This document shows positions 54,701-59,568 of a DNA stretch of 64,000 bases, in pieces. The stretch spans positions 10,853,547 to 10,917,546 of the forward strand of contig OX104116.1 in the NCBI GenBank assembly GCA_944474755.1, read 5' to 3'. The stretch's first letter is position 1; the number at the start of each line of letters is the position of its first letter. Below the pieces are notes generated by a model that was not told the DNA's origin, did no database searches, and saw only the letters and a list, made by a program, of their open reading frames with translations. Position numbers and translations under genes: made by a program. Source of the DNA: Limnoperna fortunei. Taxonomy: Eukaryota; Mollusca; Bivalvia; Mytilida; Modiolidae.

Positions 54701-57700
54701 TCATTGTATTACTGACATGGTGCTGTACATATTAAATAGTACTACTGACATGGTGCTGAACAGATAAATGAAAATACTGACATGGTGCTGTAAAGATAAA
54801 TGGAAAAACTGACATGGTGCTGTACAGATAAATGAAACTACTGACATGGTGCTGAACATATTTCATTGTCTTACTGACATGTTGCTGTACATATTAAATG
54901 GTCCTACTGACATGGTGCTGTACAGATAAATAAAAATACTGAAATGGTGCTGTACAGATAAATGGTCCTACTGACATGGTGCTGTACAGATTAAATGGTC
55001 TTACTGACATTGTCTTACTGACATGGTGCTGTACATATTAAATGGTCCTGCTGACATGGTGCTGTACAGATTAAATGGTCCTACTGACATGTTGCTGTAC
55101 AGATTAAATGGTCCTACTGACATGTTGCTGTACATATTAAATGGTCCTACTGACATGGTGCTGTACAGATAAATAAAAATACTGAAATGGTGCTGTACAG
55201 ATAAATGGTCCTACTGACATGGTGCTGTACAGATTAAATGGTCTTACTGACATTGTCTTACTGACATGGTGCTGTACATATTAAATGGTCCTGCTGACAT
55301 GGTGCTGTACAGATTAAATGGTCCTACTGACATGTTGCTGTACAGATTAAATGGTCCTACTGACATCGTGCTGTACAGATTAAATGGTCCTACTGAAATG
55401 GTGCTGTACAGATTAAATGGAAAAGCTGACATGGTGCTGTACAGATTAAATGGTCCTACTGACATTGTCTTACTGACATGGTGCTGTACATATTAAATGG
55501 TCCTGCTGACTTGGTGCTGTACAGATAAATGGAAATACTGACATGGTGCTGTACAGATTAATTGGTCGTACTGACATTGTCTTACTGGCATGGTGCTGTT
55601 CAGATTAAATGGTCCTACTGACATGGTGCTGTACAGATTAAATGGTCCCACTGACATGTTGCTGTTGAGATTAAATGGAAAAGCTGACATGGTGCTGTAC
55701 AGATTAAATGGAAAAGCTGACATGGTGCTGTACAGATTAAATGGTCCTACTGACATGGTGCTGTACAGATTAAATGGAAAAGCTGACATGGTGCTGTACA
55801 GATTAAATGGTCCTACTGACATGTTGCTGTTGAGATTAAATGGTCCTACTGACTTGTTGCTGTACAGGTTAAATGGTCCTACTGACATGTTGCTGTTGAG
55901 ATTAAATGGTCCTACTGACATGGTGCTGTACAGATTAAATGGTCCTACTGACATGTTGCTGTTGAGATTAAATGGTCCTACTGACATGGTGCTGTACAGA
56001 TTAAATGGTCCTACTGACATGTCGCTGTTGAGATTAAATGGTCCCCCTGACATGGTGCTGTACAGATTAAATGGTCCTACTGACATGTTGCTGTACAGAT
56101 TAAATGGTTCTACTGACATGTTGCTGTACAGATTAAATGGTCCTACTGACATGGTGCTGTACAGATTAAATGGTCCTACTGACATGGTGCTGTACAGATT
56201 AAATGGTCCTACTGACATGGTGCTGTACAGATTAAATGGTCCTACTGACATTGTGCTGTACAGATTAAATGGAAAAACTGACATGGTGCTGTACAGATTA
56301 AATGGAAAAACTGACATGGTGCTGTACAGATTAAATAGAAATACTGACATGGTGCAGTACATATTAAATGACCCTACTGACATGGTGATGTACAGATAAA
56401 TGGTCCTACTGACATGGTGCTGTACAGATTAAATGGTCTTACTGACATTGTCTTACTGACATGGTGCTGTACATATTAAATGGTCCTGCTGACATGGTGC
56501 TGTACAGATAAATGGAAATACTGACATGGTGCTGTACAGATTAAATGGTCCTACTGACATCATGCTGTACAGATTAAATGGTCCTACTGACATCGTGCTG
56601 TACAGATTAAATGGTCTTACTGACATGGTGCTGTACATATTAAATGGTCCTGCTGACTTGGTGCTGTACAGATAAATGGAAATACTGACATGGTGCTGTA
56701 CAGATTAAATGGTCGTACTGACATGTTGCTGTACAGATTAAATGGAAAAACTGACATGGCGCTGTACATATTTCATTGTCTTACTGACATGGTGCTGTAC
56801 ATATAAAAGAGTCCTACTGACATGGTGCTGTACAGATCAATGAAAATACTGACATGTTGCTGAACATATTTCATTGTCTTACTGACATGGTGCAGTACAT
56901 ATTAAATGGCCCTACTGACATGGTGCTGTACAGATAAATGGAAAAACTGACATGGTGCCTTACAGATTAAATGGTCCTACTGACATGGTATTGTACATAT
57001 TTCATTGTCTTACTGACATGGTGCTGTACATATTAAATAGTACTACTGACATGGTGCTGTACAGATAAATGAAAATACTGACATGGTGCTGTAAAGATAA
57101 ATGGAAAAACTGACATGGTGCTGTACAGATTAAATGGTCCTACTGACATGGTACTGTACATATTAATGGTCCTACTGACATGGTGCTGTACATATTAAAT
57201 GGTCCTACTGACATGATGCTGTACAGATTAAATGGTCCTACTGACATGATGCTGTACAGATTAAATGGTCCTACTGACATGGTGCTGTACATATAAGATG
57301 GTCCTACTGACATGATGCTGTACAGATTAAATGGTCCTACTGACATGGTGCTGTACATATTAATGGTCCTACTGACATGGTACTGTACATATTAATGGTC
57401 CTACTGACATGGTGCTGTACATATTAAATGGTCCTACTGACATGATGCTGTACAGATTAAATGGTCCTACTGACATGGTGCTGTACATATAAGATGGTCC
57501 TACTGACATGGTACTGTACATATTTCATTGTCTTACTGACTTGGTGCTGTACATATTAAATGGTCCTGCTTACATGGTGCTGTACAGATAAATGGTCCTA
57601 CTGACATGGTGCTGTACAGATTAAATGGTCCTACTGACATGGTTCTGTACAGATTAAATGGTCCTACTGACATTGTGCTGTACAGATTAAATGGTCCTAC

Positions 57701-59504
57701 TGACATGGTGCTGTACAGATTAAAAGGTTTTACTGACATCGTCTTACTGACATGGTGCTGTACATATTAAATGGTCCTGCTGACATGGTGCTGTACAGAT
57801 AAATGGAAATATTGACATGGTGCTGTACAGATTAAATGGTTGTCCTGACATGTTGCTGTACAGATTAAATGGTCCTACTGACATAGTGTTGTACAGATTA
57901 AATGGTCCTACTGACATGGTGCTGTACAGATTAAATGGAAAAACTGACATGGTGCTGTACATATTAAATGGTCCTACTGAAATGGTGCTGTACAGATTAA
58001 ATGGAAAAGCTGACATGGTGCTGTACAGATTAAATGGTCCTACTGACATGGTGCTGTACAGATTAAATGGTCCTACCGACATGGTGCTGTACGGATTAAA
58101 TGGTCCTACTGACATAGTGCTGTACAGATTAAATGGTCCTACTGACATGGTGCTGTACAGATTAAATGGAAAAACTGACATGGTGCTGTACATATTAAAT
58201 GGTCCTACTGACATGATGCTGTACAGATTAAATGGTCCTACTGACATGTTGCTGTACATATTTAATGGTCCTACTGACATAGTGCTGTACAGATTAAATG
58301 GTCCTACTGACATGGTGCTGTACAGATTTAATGGTCCTACTGACATGTTGCTGTACAGATTAAATGGTCCTACTGACATGGTGCTGTACAGATTAAATGG
58401 TCCTACTGACATGTTGTTGTAGATTAAATGATCCTTCTGACATGGTGCTGTACAGATTAAATGGAAAAATGACATGGTGCTGTACATATTAAATAGTCCT
58501 ACTGACATGTTGCTGTACAGATTAAATGGTCCTACTGACATGGTGCTGTACAGATTAAATTGTCCTACTGACATGTTGCTGTACAGATTAAATGGTCCTA
58601 CTGACATGGTGCTGTACAGATTAAATGGTCCTACTGACATGGTGCTGTACAGATAATATAGACAAACTGACTTGCTCAGCATACACATAAAGTGGTCTTA
58701 CTGACATTGAGCTGTACAGAATCAAAGGTCTTTCTGACATGCTCATCATGTTAAAGTGGTCCTATTGACATGGTGATGTACAGATTAAAAGAACTTTCTG
58801 ACTTGCTCAGCATACACATAAAGTGGTCTTACTGACATTGGGCTGTACAGATTAAAAGGTCTTTCTGACATGCTGGTCAAATAAAAGTGGCCCTACTGAC
58901 ATGGTGCTGTACAGATTAAAAGGTCTTTCTGACATGCTCTACATACACATTAGGTGGTCTTACTAACATTGGACTGTACAGATCAAATGGTCTTTCTGAT
59001 ATCCTCATCATACACATTAAGTGGTCTTACTGGCATATATACTGGAATGCACATTGAATGTTCTTACTGACATGCTGGAATGCACATTGAATGTTCTTAC
59101 TGACATGCTGGAATGCACATTGAATGTTCTTACTGACATGCTTCTGTGTACAGTTAATGGTCGTTCTTGCTGCAATACACAATAACTGGTCTTATATGCT
59201 GCTTTCCATACATGGATTGTAAATAATCATACTTTCGACCTAATATCGTTAAATACAATACTTGTATAGTATAAATTATATCGTTTTATTCTCCATTTCA
59301 CAGGAACAAAATGCAAGAAGAAATTTTGCAAGGAGTTATGTAAATGAAATAACAAAGGAAGCAATTTTTACAGACAGAAAACGAAATGAGTTACTCAAAC
59401 AATGGCCAATGATTTTTCATGAAATGGTGTATTCGGCTATGGCAGACATGACAGATATGTCAGGATACATGAAAAAATGCTTAGAGGAACTGGAGAAAAG
59501 CTAG
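3664..59504 (+). CDS. LRRC49: LRRC49 orthologue, 14 coding exons, 5' part missing
   Basis: Joined exons 3664-3730, 4363-4506, 7710-7771, 19466-19613, 20566-22536, 25030-25113, 30231-30421, 36712-36753, 38303-38458, 39802-40018, 42524-42709, 43603-43712, 50407-50545 and 59304-59504 give 1238 codons plus TAG, with all phases compatible and GT-AG at every junction. Order: SDS22-like leucine-rich repeats (exons 1-4), a large disordered insert (exon 5), a charged coiled coil (6-7), a Ser-rich linker (7-9), then the conserved C-terminal domain (10-14; landmarks DRNWGMQ, GNPVTKFTLW, SQLPQSRLLS, QWPMIFHEMV). In vertebrates LRRC49 belongs to the tubulin polyglutamylase complex with TTLL1, TPGS1, TPGS2 and NICN1, which adds glutamate chains to tubulin of cilia, centrioles and neurites. 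The identification rests on residue matches along the whole length. Start codon and promoter are left of the window. Without exon 5 the visible part would be 581 residues. Confidence 0.93.
3812..4215. repeat. Dispersed repeat with two tandem ~165-bp halves
   Basis: It opens with ATGCCCCCGCGACGACATGT, then two successive copies of a block containing GTCCGTACCAATTTC-like, GCTTTTCTCAGAAA, GAGAACAATTTGAAATT and GCGACTTTCAGACCTG phrases (about 3876-4020 and 4042-4185). It closes with GGGGCATCTGTGTCCCATGG. This layout is typical of a non-autonomous repeat with internal duplication. It leaves no coding gene. Confidence 0.7.
4283..4298. repeat. CA microsatellite
   Basis: A short run of about eight CA dinucleotides lies in the intron, 65 bp before the next splice acceptor. 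Confidence 0.85.
4363..4506 (+). CDS. LRRC49: LRRC49 exon 2: two LRR units
   Basis: The acceptor GTGTCATTTCAG and donor ACTGTG|GTAAGT bound 48 codons, phase 0-0. It codes ISNVENLSHLSELRVLNLAG and then DNLSGMDSLAELNLRRNKIR, two canonical LRRs with LxxLxxLxLxxN spacing. Because the exon is symmetric, loss of it would keep the frame but remove two repeats. Confidence 0.95.
4817..5622. mobile_element. Non-autonomous DNA transposon with ~28-bp terminal inverted repeats
   Basis: The left end TACCGTAAAAAGTGTCGTAT and the reverse complement of the right end (TACCGTAAAACGTTGCGTAT) agree over about 28 bp into a shared TGTCCGCA/AGTCCGCA. The element can be read as TA target, CCGTAAAA termini and TA target. 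Sub-terminal motifs (GCGGATTATACGTAA, GCGGACAATACGTAAA) are repeated inside. There is no transposase frame. A pogo/Tc-mariner-like MITE is the best guess, and the superfamily is unproven. Confidence 0.72.
6198..6257. repeat. Two-copy 30-bp tandem duplication, G-rich
   Basis: Two successive units start AATTGGAC and contain TCGGAACAGG, differing at a few positions. It is an isolated GC-rich patch in an AT-rich intron. Confidence 0.8.
7007..7023. repeat. Poly-C run of 17
   Basis: An unbroken C homopolymer in the intron. Its length is likely variable between individuals or inexact in the assembly. Confidence 0.9.
7710..7771 (+). CDS. LRRC49: LRRC49 exon 3: LRR unit
   Basis: The acceptor TATTGACAG and donor TCAAG|GTAATA bound 62 nt, entering in phase 0 and leaving in phase 2. 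It codes VDVDNLPSLQRLFLSFNEIS, one LRR that closely matches the vertebrate DVDNLPCLQ repeat. The split last codon AG+T (Ser) is completed by exon 4 at 19466, across an 11.7-kb intron. Confidence 0.93.
10239..10432 (+). CDS. Candidate alternative first coding exon of LRRC49
   Basis: An ATG at 10239 opens 64 codons plus two bases up to a donor AGAAAG|GTAACA. An in-frame TAA lies eight codons upstream, so the frame is self-contained. The exit phase (2, ending AG) is exactly what exon 4 at 19466 accepts, giving the same Ser codon as the normal exon 3-4 junction. The peptide (MSWKEIMDFERFKRQLLNCL at the start) is charged and complex rather than low-complexity. I do not recognise it. It could equally be chance, since one frame in three would match. 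Confidence 0.3.
11200..11430 (+). mobile_element. Degenerate tRNA-derived SINE
   Basis: It contains GGGTTGGAGTCTTACTGCAG (box B-like GGTTGGAGTC), then a body with GCAGGGTGTGCTTGACACAA and TACCAGTTTCCTATCGAAGG, and a tail with ACAGCTGAAATATTGCTGAA. These match in order the better-kept antisense copy at 34230-34505. Box A is not recognisable. It is an old, inactive insertion in an LRRC49 intron. Confidence 0.6.
13394..13537. repeat. Foldback (inverted repeat), ~38-bp arms
   Basis: The left arm (about 13394-13431, ATATTATACCTTGGAGGGAT onward) pairs with the right arm (about 13499-13537) with few mismatches around a loop of about 67 bases. It is a small MITE-like or hairpin-forming sequence with no coding content. 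Confidence 0.6.
18030..18235. repeat. Dispersed repeat fragment (GTCTGTCC ... CTACTTCCTGTTTAC)
   Basis: It begins near a GTCTGTCC/ATCCGTCCGTCAC string and includes TGCATATTGCTTTATCCTAT and CTTGGTCATCTACTTCCTGT, shared with 993-1140. The pattern matches the other GTCCGTCC-headed repeats of this window in style but has its own body sequence. Confidence 0.6.
18678..18786. repeat. Two-copy ~56-bp tandem duplication
   Basis: Two consecutive units carry GTCAA(C/T)AGGA(C/T)ACTGTAG and AATGCTTTCATTGGT and TAGTCAGAACAT, with scattered substitutions. Non-coding. Confidence 0.75.
19466..19613 (+). CDS. LRRC49: LRRC49 exon 4: last LRR and LRR cap
   Basis: The acceptor TTTTTTTAG and donor GTTACG|GTAAGT bound 148 nt, entering in phase 2 and leaving in phase 0. 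It codes FEDIACLGESTSLSEISLDG, then NPIAQEQYYKQ and the cap segment MQQLKQLDMKRVT. The NPI turn followed by a Tyr-rich helix and LDMKR is the LRRcap seen at the end of SDS22-like arrays. In vertebrate LRRC49 the next residues are already the acidic-basic coil, whereas here exon 5 intervenes. Confidence 0.95.
19614..20565 (+). other. LRRC49 intron, 0.95 kb, with dispersed repeat
   Basis: The intron has splice sites GTAAGT and GTCTGCAG, phase 0. The part 19995-20345 is a dispersed repeat. The rest is featureless. Confidence 0.8.
19995..20345. repeat. Dispersed repeat with two ~145-bp halves
   Basis: It starts with TATGCCCTCCGTATGGATAT and GTCCGTCC. It carries two successive blocks sharing ACAGATTTTGTTA, GCACAGCTGTTAAGT and CTATAAA (about 20080-20225 and 20225-20345). 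The head and internal duplication are like 3812-4215 and 2464-3545. Confidence 0.65.
20566..22536 (+). CDS. LRRC49: LRRC49 exon 5: 657-residue disordered insertion
   Basis: The acceptor TTTGTCTGCAG|GAC and donor ACAAGG|GTAATA bound 1971 nt, exactly 657 codons, phase 0-0. The protein is rich in Ser, Thr, Glu, Lys, Asn and Gln, with no recognised domain. There is a more ordered-looking stretch around KPFWKVIDNRIVRVTYSEEQ (about residues 323-342 of the exon) and a hydrophobic end (LTCSAVFPVVVAPTR). It sits exactly between the LRR cap and the coil, where the vertebrate protein has no counterpart. Skipping it would rejoin MKRVT to DEERRIAL in frame. It may therefore be a cassette. An antisense open frame (20622-21185) is treated as a shadow. 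Confidence 0.88.
22537..25029 (+). other. LRRC49 intron, 2.5 kb, no feature seen
   Basis: AT-rich sequence with only short open frames. Donor GTAATA and acceptor CTTGCAAAG. The acceptor has a short pyrimidine tract (TTGTTTCTTGC), so it is weaker than the others, but the downstream reading is unambiguous. Confidence 0.75.
25030..25113 (+). CDS. LRRC49: LRRC49 exon 6: charged coiled coil
   Basis: 28 codons, phase 0-0, bounded by TTGCAAAG and AAAG|GTTAGT. It codes DEERRIALVMARKEEEKKRD followed by SNKTQILK. It matches the vertebrate EEERR...KKEEEKKRES segment almost position by position, which fixes the frame and the boundary with exon 5. Confidence 0.93.
25220..25355 (+). mobile_element. SINE 3' part
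   Basis: It has CTTCCTCCC, ATGCCATGATGTAATGGAAC and GGTGTTAAAAACCATTCAAA followed by an AACAAACAAATAAAAAA tail. This matches the 3' half and tail of the antisense copy at 34230-34505. The tRNA-like head is missing, as expected for 5' truncation. Confidence 0.6.
27885..28460. repeat. Dispersed repeat with three internal units
   Basis: It shares with 1493-2345 the phrases GGTGAGACATATATATGGGA-like head, TATATCTTTGTAAGCT, GGTAGCTTATGATGAGTACT, then three blocks with GACCTCAATTTCA and TTTTTGGA(T/G)TA (near 28052, 28192 and 28337), and the same TGTGTCCACACTTG end. It has no coding content. Confidence 0.7.
28745..28925 (+). mobile_element. Degenerate SINE
   Basis: A diverged series (GAGGTTGTGAGGGCTGACTG, CAGCCTTAACTGATAAGAAA, GTCAGGTTTTCATCAGGTAC, GGGCACCATGATCTGGCTGA, AAGTAGCATAAAAACAT) follows the same order as the body and tail of the 34230-34505 SINE. 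It is old and inactive. Confidence 0.5.
30231..30421 (+). CDS. LRRC49: LRRC49 exon 7: end of coil and start of linker
   Basis: 191 nt, entering in phase 0 and leaving in phase 2, bounded by TTTCTAG|GAA and AATAG|GTATGT. It codes EKKRLAINNARRQWEVMQGN, matching vertebrate EKKRLTINNVARQW. A less conserved Ser/Thr/acidic linker (about 40 residues) then begins. Confidence 0.94.
30995..31165. repeat. 57-bp tandem repeat, three copies
   Basis: Three near-identical units begin at 30995, 31052 and 31109 (GTCCACTCTTTGGG...). They carry GATAGGTGG or GACAGGTGG and GGGTATCTATTTGGTGTA. Because 57 is divisible by three, open frames run through on both strands. They show no homology, so I do not call a gene. 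Confidence 0.92.
32150..32506. mobile_element. hAT-like MITE
   Basis: It begins TAGTGTTGTGCAG and ends CTGCCCAACACTA, inverted termini of about 12 bp of hAT type. Flanking octamers GTCATTTA (32142-32149) and GTCATGAA (32507-32514) agree at six of eight bases, like a decayed 8-bp target duplication. Sub-terminal TCGATTATCGATTATC is typical of such elements. No transposase is present. Confidence 0.72.
34230..34505 (-). mobile_element. tRNA-derived SINE, antisense
   Basis: Read on the - strand, a box A (TGGCCAAGTGGTTAAGG, near 34478-34494) and a box B (GGGTTCGAGTC, near 34413-34423) are spaced as in a tRNA-type polymerase III promoter. The body has GCAGGGTGTGCTCAACTCTG and CCAGTTTTCCTACCAAAGG. 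The tail has GGCATTAAATACCATTCAAA and an A/C-rich end. It is the best-kept SINE copy in the window and serves as reference for the four others. Confidence 0.82.
35259..35334. repeat. Two-copy ~37-bp tandem duplication
   Basis: Two successive copies contain GTTAA(G/A)TTAAACCA(A/G)ATATG and TTTATTAATGTCATAAGT. Non-coding. Confidence 0.8.
36712..36753 (+). CDS. LRRC49: LRRC49 exon 8: 42-nt microexon
   Basis: The acceptor CTTTTTTATAG and donor ATAAG|GTAAAC bound 42 nt, phase 2-2, adding 14 codons to the linker (KSRLRNSQSDEEI plus split codons). The frame fits exons 7 and 9 exactly. It is symmetric, so it can be skipped without frameshift (exon 7 AG + exon 9 T also gives Ser). No homologue was recognised, and support comes from splice sites, phase and linker-like composition. 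Confidence 0.72.
36754..38302 (+). other. LRRC49 intron, 1.5 kb, no feature seen
   Basis: AT-rich sequence with acceptor GTATTTTTTCAG. Two weakly similar phrases (CTCTATAAACCTAAGGCTCT and CCCGTAAACCTATGGTTTTG) recur near 36870-36990. Otherwise nothing was recognised. Confidence 0.7.
38303..38458 (+). CDS. LRRC49: LRRC49 exon 9: Ser/Asn-rich linker
   Basis: 156 nt, phase 2-2, bounded by TTTTTTCAG|T and TTTGG|GTAGGA. It codes DKQSSAGNSRPTSAQSATNV and ends RKVEGTKNLKETIIFG. Hydrophilic and probably disordered, it links the coil to the C-terminal domain. Also symmetric with exon 8. Confidence 0.88.
38735..38965 (+). mobile_element. tRNA-derived SINE with internal poly-C
   Basis: It has box A (TGGCAGAATGGTTAAGG, near 38742-38758) and box B-like GTTTGAGTCC (near 38805). 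A run of 14 C follows (38833-38846), then GTATGTCATGATATATAGCT and GAAAAATTGTTGAACG as in the family tail. An AACTCCATTCAAACAAACAA tail at about 39148-39167 may be the displaced 3' end. Confidence 0.6.
39523..39660. repeat. Dispersed repeat, copy 1 of 3 (CTATAGTgATCAGTC type)
   Basis: It opens with AAGGCCCCACCACTTAGTGG, then CTTATAGTGATCAGTCTGTCC and TCCATCCATCCATCCATGG. It ends with AGAGATGGATACCAACTCGC and TGATATCTAGT. The same opening and ending are found at 40386-40620, and the opening at 43334-43465. Confidence 0.65.
39802..40018 (+). CDS. LRRC49: LRRC49 exon 10: start of conserved C-terminal domain
   Basis: 217 nt, entering in phase 2 and leaving in phase 0, bounded by TTATTGTAG and GTTCAG|GTAAGT. 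It codes EGDTLTLYGTQSLEALDRNW and then GMQAAGAVTHIIFKFIDFED and KVRTKFPGVQ. Human LRRC49 has DGDTLSLYGSGALESLDRNW at this place. The domain reads like a beta-rich fold, and its function within the tubulin polyglutamylase complex is not established from sequence. Confidence 0.96.
40019..42523 (+). other. LRRC49 intron, 2.5 kb
   Basis: The intron contains a dispersed repeat copy (40386-40620) and a short GTTT microsatellite near 41479-41498. The rest is AT-rich with no supported gene. Confidence 0.75.
40386..40620. repeat. Dispersed repeat, copy 2 of 3
   Basis: TTAGGCCCTTCAATTAGTTG, CTATAGTTATCAGTCCGTCC, then TTGACCTCAAAGTCAGCAAG and GAAATGGATACCATCTCACT with TGATATCTAGT. It is collinear with copy 1, with a longer middle part. 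Confidence 0.65.
42524..42709 (+). CDS. LRRC49: LRRC49 exon 11: C-terminal domain
   Basis: 62 codons, phase 0-0, bounded by GTTTCAG|ACA and ATGGAG|GTAGGT. Landmarks: SYQQINALSSVRRFDNLVIE, then EGNPVTKFTLWRTYVVFRLA and HFALKKINDME. These match the human stretches around QQFNALAQLRRIDQLTI, GNPVVNFTLWKYYVLFRLSH and QKINGTE, one of the most conserved blocks. Confidence 0.97.
43246..43313. repeat. Short tandem repeat, ~28-bp unit, about 2.5 copies
   Basis: Successive copies of AATATTTCTATCATTATTTA-like sequence, with C/G changes between units. Confidence 0.75.
43334..43465. repeat. Dispersed repeat, copy 3 of 3 (partial)
   Basis: GGGCTCTGCCACTGTGTGGC, then CTCTATAGTGATCAATCTGTCC, and a middle GATATTTGGTATGTAGGTAG like copy 2. 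The ATGGATACCA end is missing. Confidence 0.55.
43603..43712 (+). CDS. LRRC49: LRRC49 exon 12: C-terminal domain, donor duplicated downstream
   Basis: 110 nt, entering in phase 0 and leaving in phase 2, bounded by ATCGACAG|GTC and GCTAG|GTAAGA. It codes VTAADIVNAEKLYGPVSHIT and ends TTSQLPQSRLLSLVGEA. Human has SSELPQYRLISILGDA here. The last 38 nt of the exon plus six intron bases form the first unit of the tandem array 43675-44111. Failure to use the first donor gives an immediate in-frame TAA (43714-43716). Confidence 0.95.
43675..44111 (+). repeat. 44-bp tandem array of exon end plus 5' splice site, ~10 units
   Basis: Units start at 43675, 43719, 43763, 43807 (38-bp variant), 43845, 43889, 43933, 43979, 44023 and 44067. 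Unit 1 straddles the exon 12 end (38 exonic, 6 intronic bases). Each unit carries a pyrimidine-rich CTTCTGTCTCTAG, a 13-base spacer TTGGAGAAGCTAG and usually GTAAGA. Seven units keep AG|GTAAGA. The others have AGGTTCGA (unit 7), TGTAAGA (unit 9) and AGGTTAAGA (unit 10). The array therefore presents a row of competing donors and acceptor-like sites immediately after a constitutive exon. Confidence 0.93.
45541..46140. repeat. ~44-bp tandem array, about 13 units, with GGTACC
   Basis: The unit phrase is GTGGGTACCAGTATTGTGAC then TTCACCAGTAATCCTAATAT. Twelve units keep GGTACC and one has GATACC near 45770. Unit length varies from about 41 to 50 bp. Units differ by T/C and G/C substitutions (TTTTGTGGG, TTTTCTGGG, ATGTTGTGGG). 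No open frame is maintained. Confidence 0.9.
48045..48853 (+). CDS. Internal coding exon, likely alternative first exon of LRRC49
   Basis: A long open frame runs from after TGA at 47979 to a strong donor GACTGC|GTAAGT at 48853. The first ATG is at 48045, with A at -3. A second is at 48072. From 48045 there are 269 codons plus two bases, phase 2, exactly what exon 13 at 50407 accepts. The product would be a 382-residue protein with a Ser/Lys/Gln-rich, probably disordered head (LTPKDSARNHLSELTKAFAA, KPPLKRSYSVTPTGTSQG, HQVIAAAKKIQSEVLATTHY) and the last 112 residues of LRRC49. The normal exon 12-13 junction also fits in phase, so this exon is not needed for the main form. One phase-compatible acceptor (ATTAG at 48010) would let it act as a cassette, but it lacks a pyrimidine tract. 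I recognise no domain. Coding status is well supported by length, and its role is inferred. Confidence 0.7.
49505..49945. repeat. ~60-bp degenerate tandem array, about eight units
   Basis: Units carry TGGAATCATAGGTTCTGAAG-like and CATGGTGTTGAGA(T/C) then TCTGTTC. They are diverged by substitutions and indels and include a run of T near 49794-49806. A 75-codon antisense open frame is a by-product. Confidence 0.85.
50407..50545 (+). CDS. LRRC49: LRRC49 exon 13: C-terminal helix region
   Basis: 139 nt, entering in phase 2 and leaving in phase 0, bounded by CTTTATAG|G and CAACAG|GTTAGT. It codes RKQVLSITEDKSKKLLEGKL then AQNEFVGRAGLTHQTVETVS. It follows exon 12 to give GEARRKQ, matching human GDARKKQ. 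Lower conservation after that. It can also be entered from the internal exon at 48045-48853. Confidence 0.92.
50760..51660. repeat. Degenerate ~270-bp repeat units, about three copies
   Basis: Similar phrases recur: CAACATGGCTGCCAGGGC / CAGCATGGCTGCCACATC, ATCATCTATTCATTTTGAGT / GTTATTTACTAAATATCACC, and CCAATCTTACAACCAAGATA / TTTTATGATGGCCACC. This suggests an old tandem dispersed repeat. Identity is low and the boundaries are approximate. Confidence 0.4.
51824..51984. repeat. Long hairpin: 71-bp inverted arms, 18-base loop
   Basis: The left arm 51824-51894 and right arm 51913-51984 are reverse complements at roughly four of five positions, including GGATTATC and TAGTTAAATTATAA/GG blocks. 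The loop is TCTGAGCTTTGGAGTGGA. It is probably a foldback MITE. As RNA it would fold into a nearly continuous stem. Confidence 0.82.
53322..58655. repeat. 33-bp minisatellite, about 160 units
   Basis: The consensus unit runs ACTGACATGGTGCTGTACAG and then ATTAAATGGTCCT, 33 bp. The first part (53322 to about 53560) uses 32-bp units with one A fewer. Variant units replace GGTCCT by GGAAAA, TTAAAT by AAAT, CAGAT by CATAT, GGTGCTG by TTGCTG, or carry CATATTTCATTGTCTT. In register the unit is open on both strands (11 codons: MVLYRLNGPTD on +, MSVGPFNLYST on -), which explains frames of up to 314 codons. I regard these as repeat artefacts. The copy number is estimated from length. Confidence 0.95.
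58656..59150. repeat. Decayed edge of the 33-bp minisatellite
   Basis: Units here are diverged (CTTTCTGACATGCTCATCAT, GTGGTCTTACTGACATT, GGGCTGTACAGATTAAAAGG), with longer spacings. A fresh local expansion of three 33-bp units lies at about 59047-59145 (CTGGAATGCACATTGAATGT then TCTTACTGACATG). The right edge is older and less homogenised than the core. Confidence 0.85.
59285..59290 (-). promoter_or_regulatory. Candidate poly(A) signal of the convergent gene
   Basis: TTTATT on the + strand reads AATAAA on the - strand. It is the first canonical signal downstream of the - strand stop at 59569. If used, that 3' UTR would cover the whole last LRRC49 coding exon. Confidence 0.4.
59304..59504 (+). 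CDS. LRRC49: LRRC49 exon 14: last coding exon
   Basis: The acceptor CATTTCACAG|GAA leads into 66 codons and TAG (59502-59504), phase 0. It codes RSYVNEITKEAIFTDRKRNE, then KQWPMIFHEMVYSAMADMTD and ends KCLEELEKS. Human ends with the comparable KTYIEDLVKEAT, LWPQMFIELV and YMKLCLQQ segments. The exon continues into a 3' UTR. The first AATAAA on this strand is at 60062-60067, although a variant ATTAAA occurs at 59523. Confidence 0.96.
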   Translation, partial: EQNARRNFARSYVNEITKEAIFTDRKRNELLKQWPMIFHEMVYSAMADMTDMSGYMKKCLEELEKS

Positions 59505-59568
59505 CAGAATTTTACTTAGGATATTAAAATGCCTTAGAGCCATGCTATGTGCCATTTCTAAATGTCTT

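Larger units (their letters stand above)
50546..59303 (+). other. LRRC49 last intron, 8.8 kb, mostly minisatellite
   Basis: The intron has diverged repeat copies (50760-51660), a long hairpin (51824-51984), unremarkable AT-rich sequence (51985-53321) and then the 33-bp minisatellite to 59150. Acceptor CATTTCACAG at 59303. All of it must be transcribed and removed for full-length LRRC49. Confidence 0.8.

Noticed and set aside
53322..58655. CRISPR-like array
   Set aside because: Units are contiguous with no unique spacers, and the DNA is from an animal intron.
55493..58688. Long open frames on both strands in the minisatellite (up to 314 codons)
   Set aside because: They consist only of an 11-residue repeat caused by a 33-bp unit without stops. 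Frames break wherever a unit is 32 bp or carries an indel, and no non-repeat coding sequence is attached.
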